Origin: an uncultured bacterium
GTDB lineage: Bacteria > Bacteroidota > Bacteroidia > Bacteroidales > JACABE01
NCBI GenBank assembly: GCA_903911455.1
Contig: CAIWDQ010000464.1
Coordinates: forward strand, 1-6,965
Length of the DNA stretch: 6,965 nucleotides
Direction of reading: 5' to 3'
Shown here one piece after another: positions 6,873 through 6,965 of the stretch. The notes below the pieces were generated by a model. The model made no database searches, had not been told where the DNA came from, and saw nothing but the letters and a program-made list of their open reading frames with translations. The position numbers were made by a program, and so were the translations under genes. Position 1 is the first letter of the stretch; each line of letters starts with the position of its first letter.

Positions 6873-6905
6873 TATATTTAAACCCGAGCTTCGGTTATAA
6901 ATATA
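6873..6905. repeat. AT-rich hairpin with GC core
   Basis: TATATTTA (6873-6880) pairs with TAAATATA (6898-6905), and inside it AACC-GA pairs with TCGGTT around a GCT loop, with one bulged base on each side (C in the left arm, A in the right). Neither strand has a T run directly after it, so it is not an obvious terminator. It lies 12 bases past the terminator at 6917-6955 in the minus direction. Confidence 0.5.
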
Positions 6906-6916
6906 AAAAACATCAT

Positions 6917-6955
6917 AAAAAAAACCTAACAGGAAAGAAAAATACCTGTTAGGTT
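6917..6955 (-). terminator. Intrinsic terminator of a minus-strand gene beyond the right edge
   Basis: AACCTAACAGG (6923-6933) and CCTGTTAGGTT (6945-6955) form a perfect 11-bp stem around an 11-base loop. Eight A's at 6917-6924 on the plus strand become a T8 tract overlapping and following the stem on the minus strand; the plus strand has no T tract after the stem. This implies a minus-strand gene ending just right of 6965 and separates it from the gene at 6103. Confidence 0.85.
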
Positions 6956-6965
6956 GAATTCATAA

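Overview
The window looks like chromosome from an AT-rich member of the Bacteroidota. The evidence is three-fold. One gene ends in a type IX secretion (T9SS) type A sorting tail with a VYPNPT motif. Another carries a GEVED-type domain. Putative promoters match the Bacteroidota -7 box TAnnTTTG rather than a sigma-70 box. All convincing genes lie on the minus strand, so transcription runs from right to left.

Layout, right to left. A strong intrinsic terminator at 6917-6955 closes a minus-strand gene that lies beyond the right edge. About 810 bases follow with no convincing gene. They hold two hairpin or inverted-repeat structures (6806-6905) and an array of five 42-bp repeats built on an imperfect palindrome (6217-6426). 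Next is a 318-codon gene of unknown function (5147-6103), with no signal peptide and a C-terminal beta-sandwich-like domain. The 388-base gap after it (4759-5146) is full of simple AT-rich repeats and a cloverleaf-like inverted repeat, probably decayed or non-autonomous repeat DNA. It also holds the likely promoter of the next gene.

The 708-codon gene at 2632-4758 encodes a secreted right-handed beta-helix protein with a T9SS tail. It is followed by a hairpin at 2529-2560 that probably acts as a terminator. The leftmost gene (2227 down to the left edge) encodes a large modular secreted protein: signal peptide, beta-sandwich module, Ig-like module, GEVED domain, Fn3-like module, then the start of another beta-helix. 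Its reading frame is broken by one extra base near 1084-1086, and it runs off the left edge.

The two left-hand genes are probably extracellular or cell-surface proteins, perhaps acting on or binding polysaccharide or serving in adhesion. Each seems to have its own promoter, so they look like neighbours with a shared secretion route rather than a tight operon. I see no CRISPR, tRNA, rRNA, transposase or recognisable defence system. The least explained element is the 42-bp palindromic repeat array upstream of the unknown gene.
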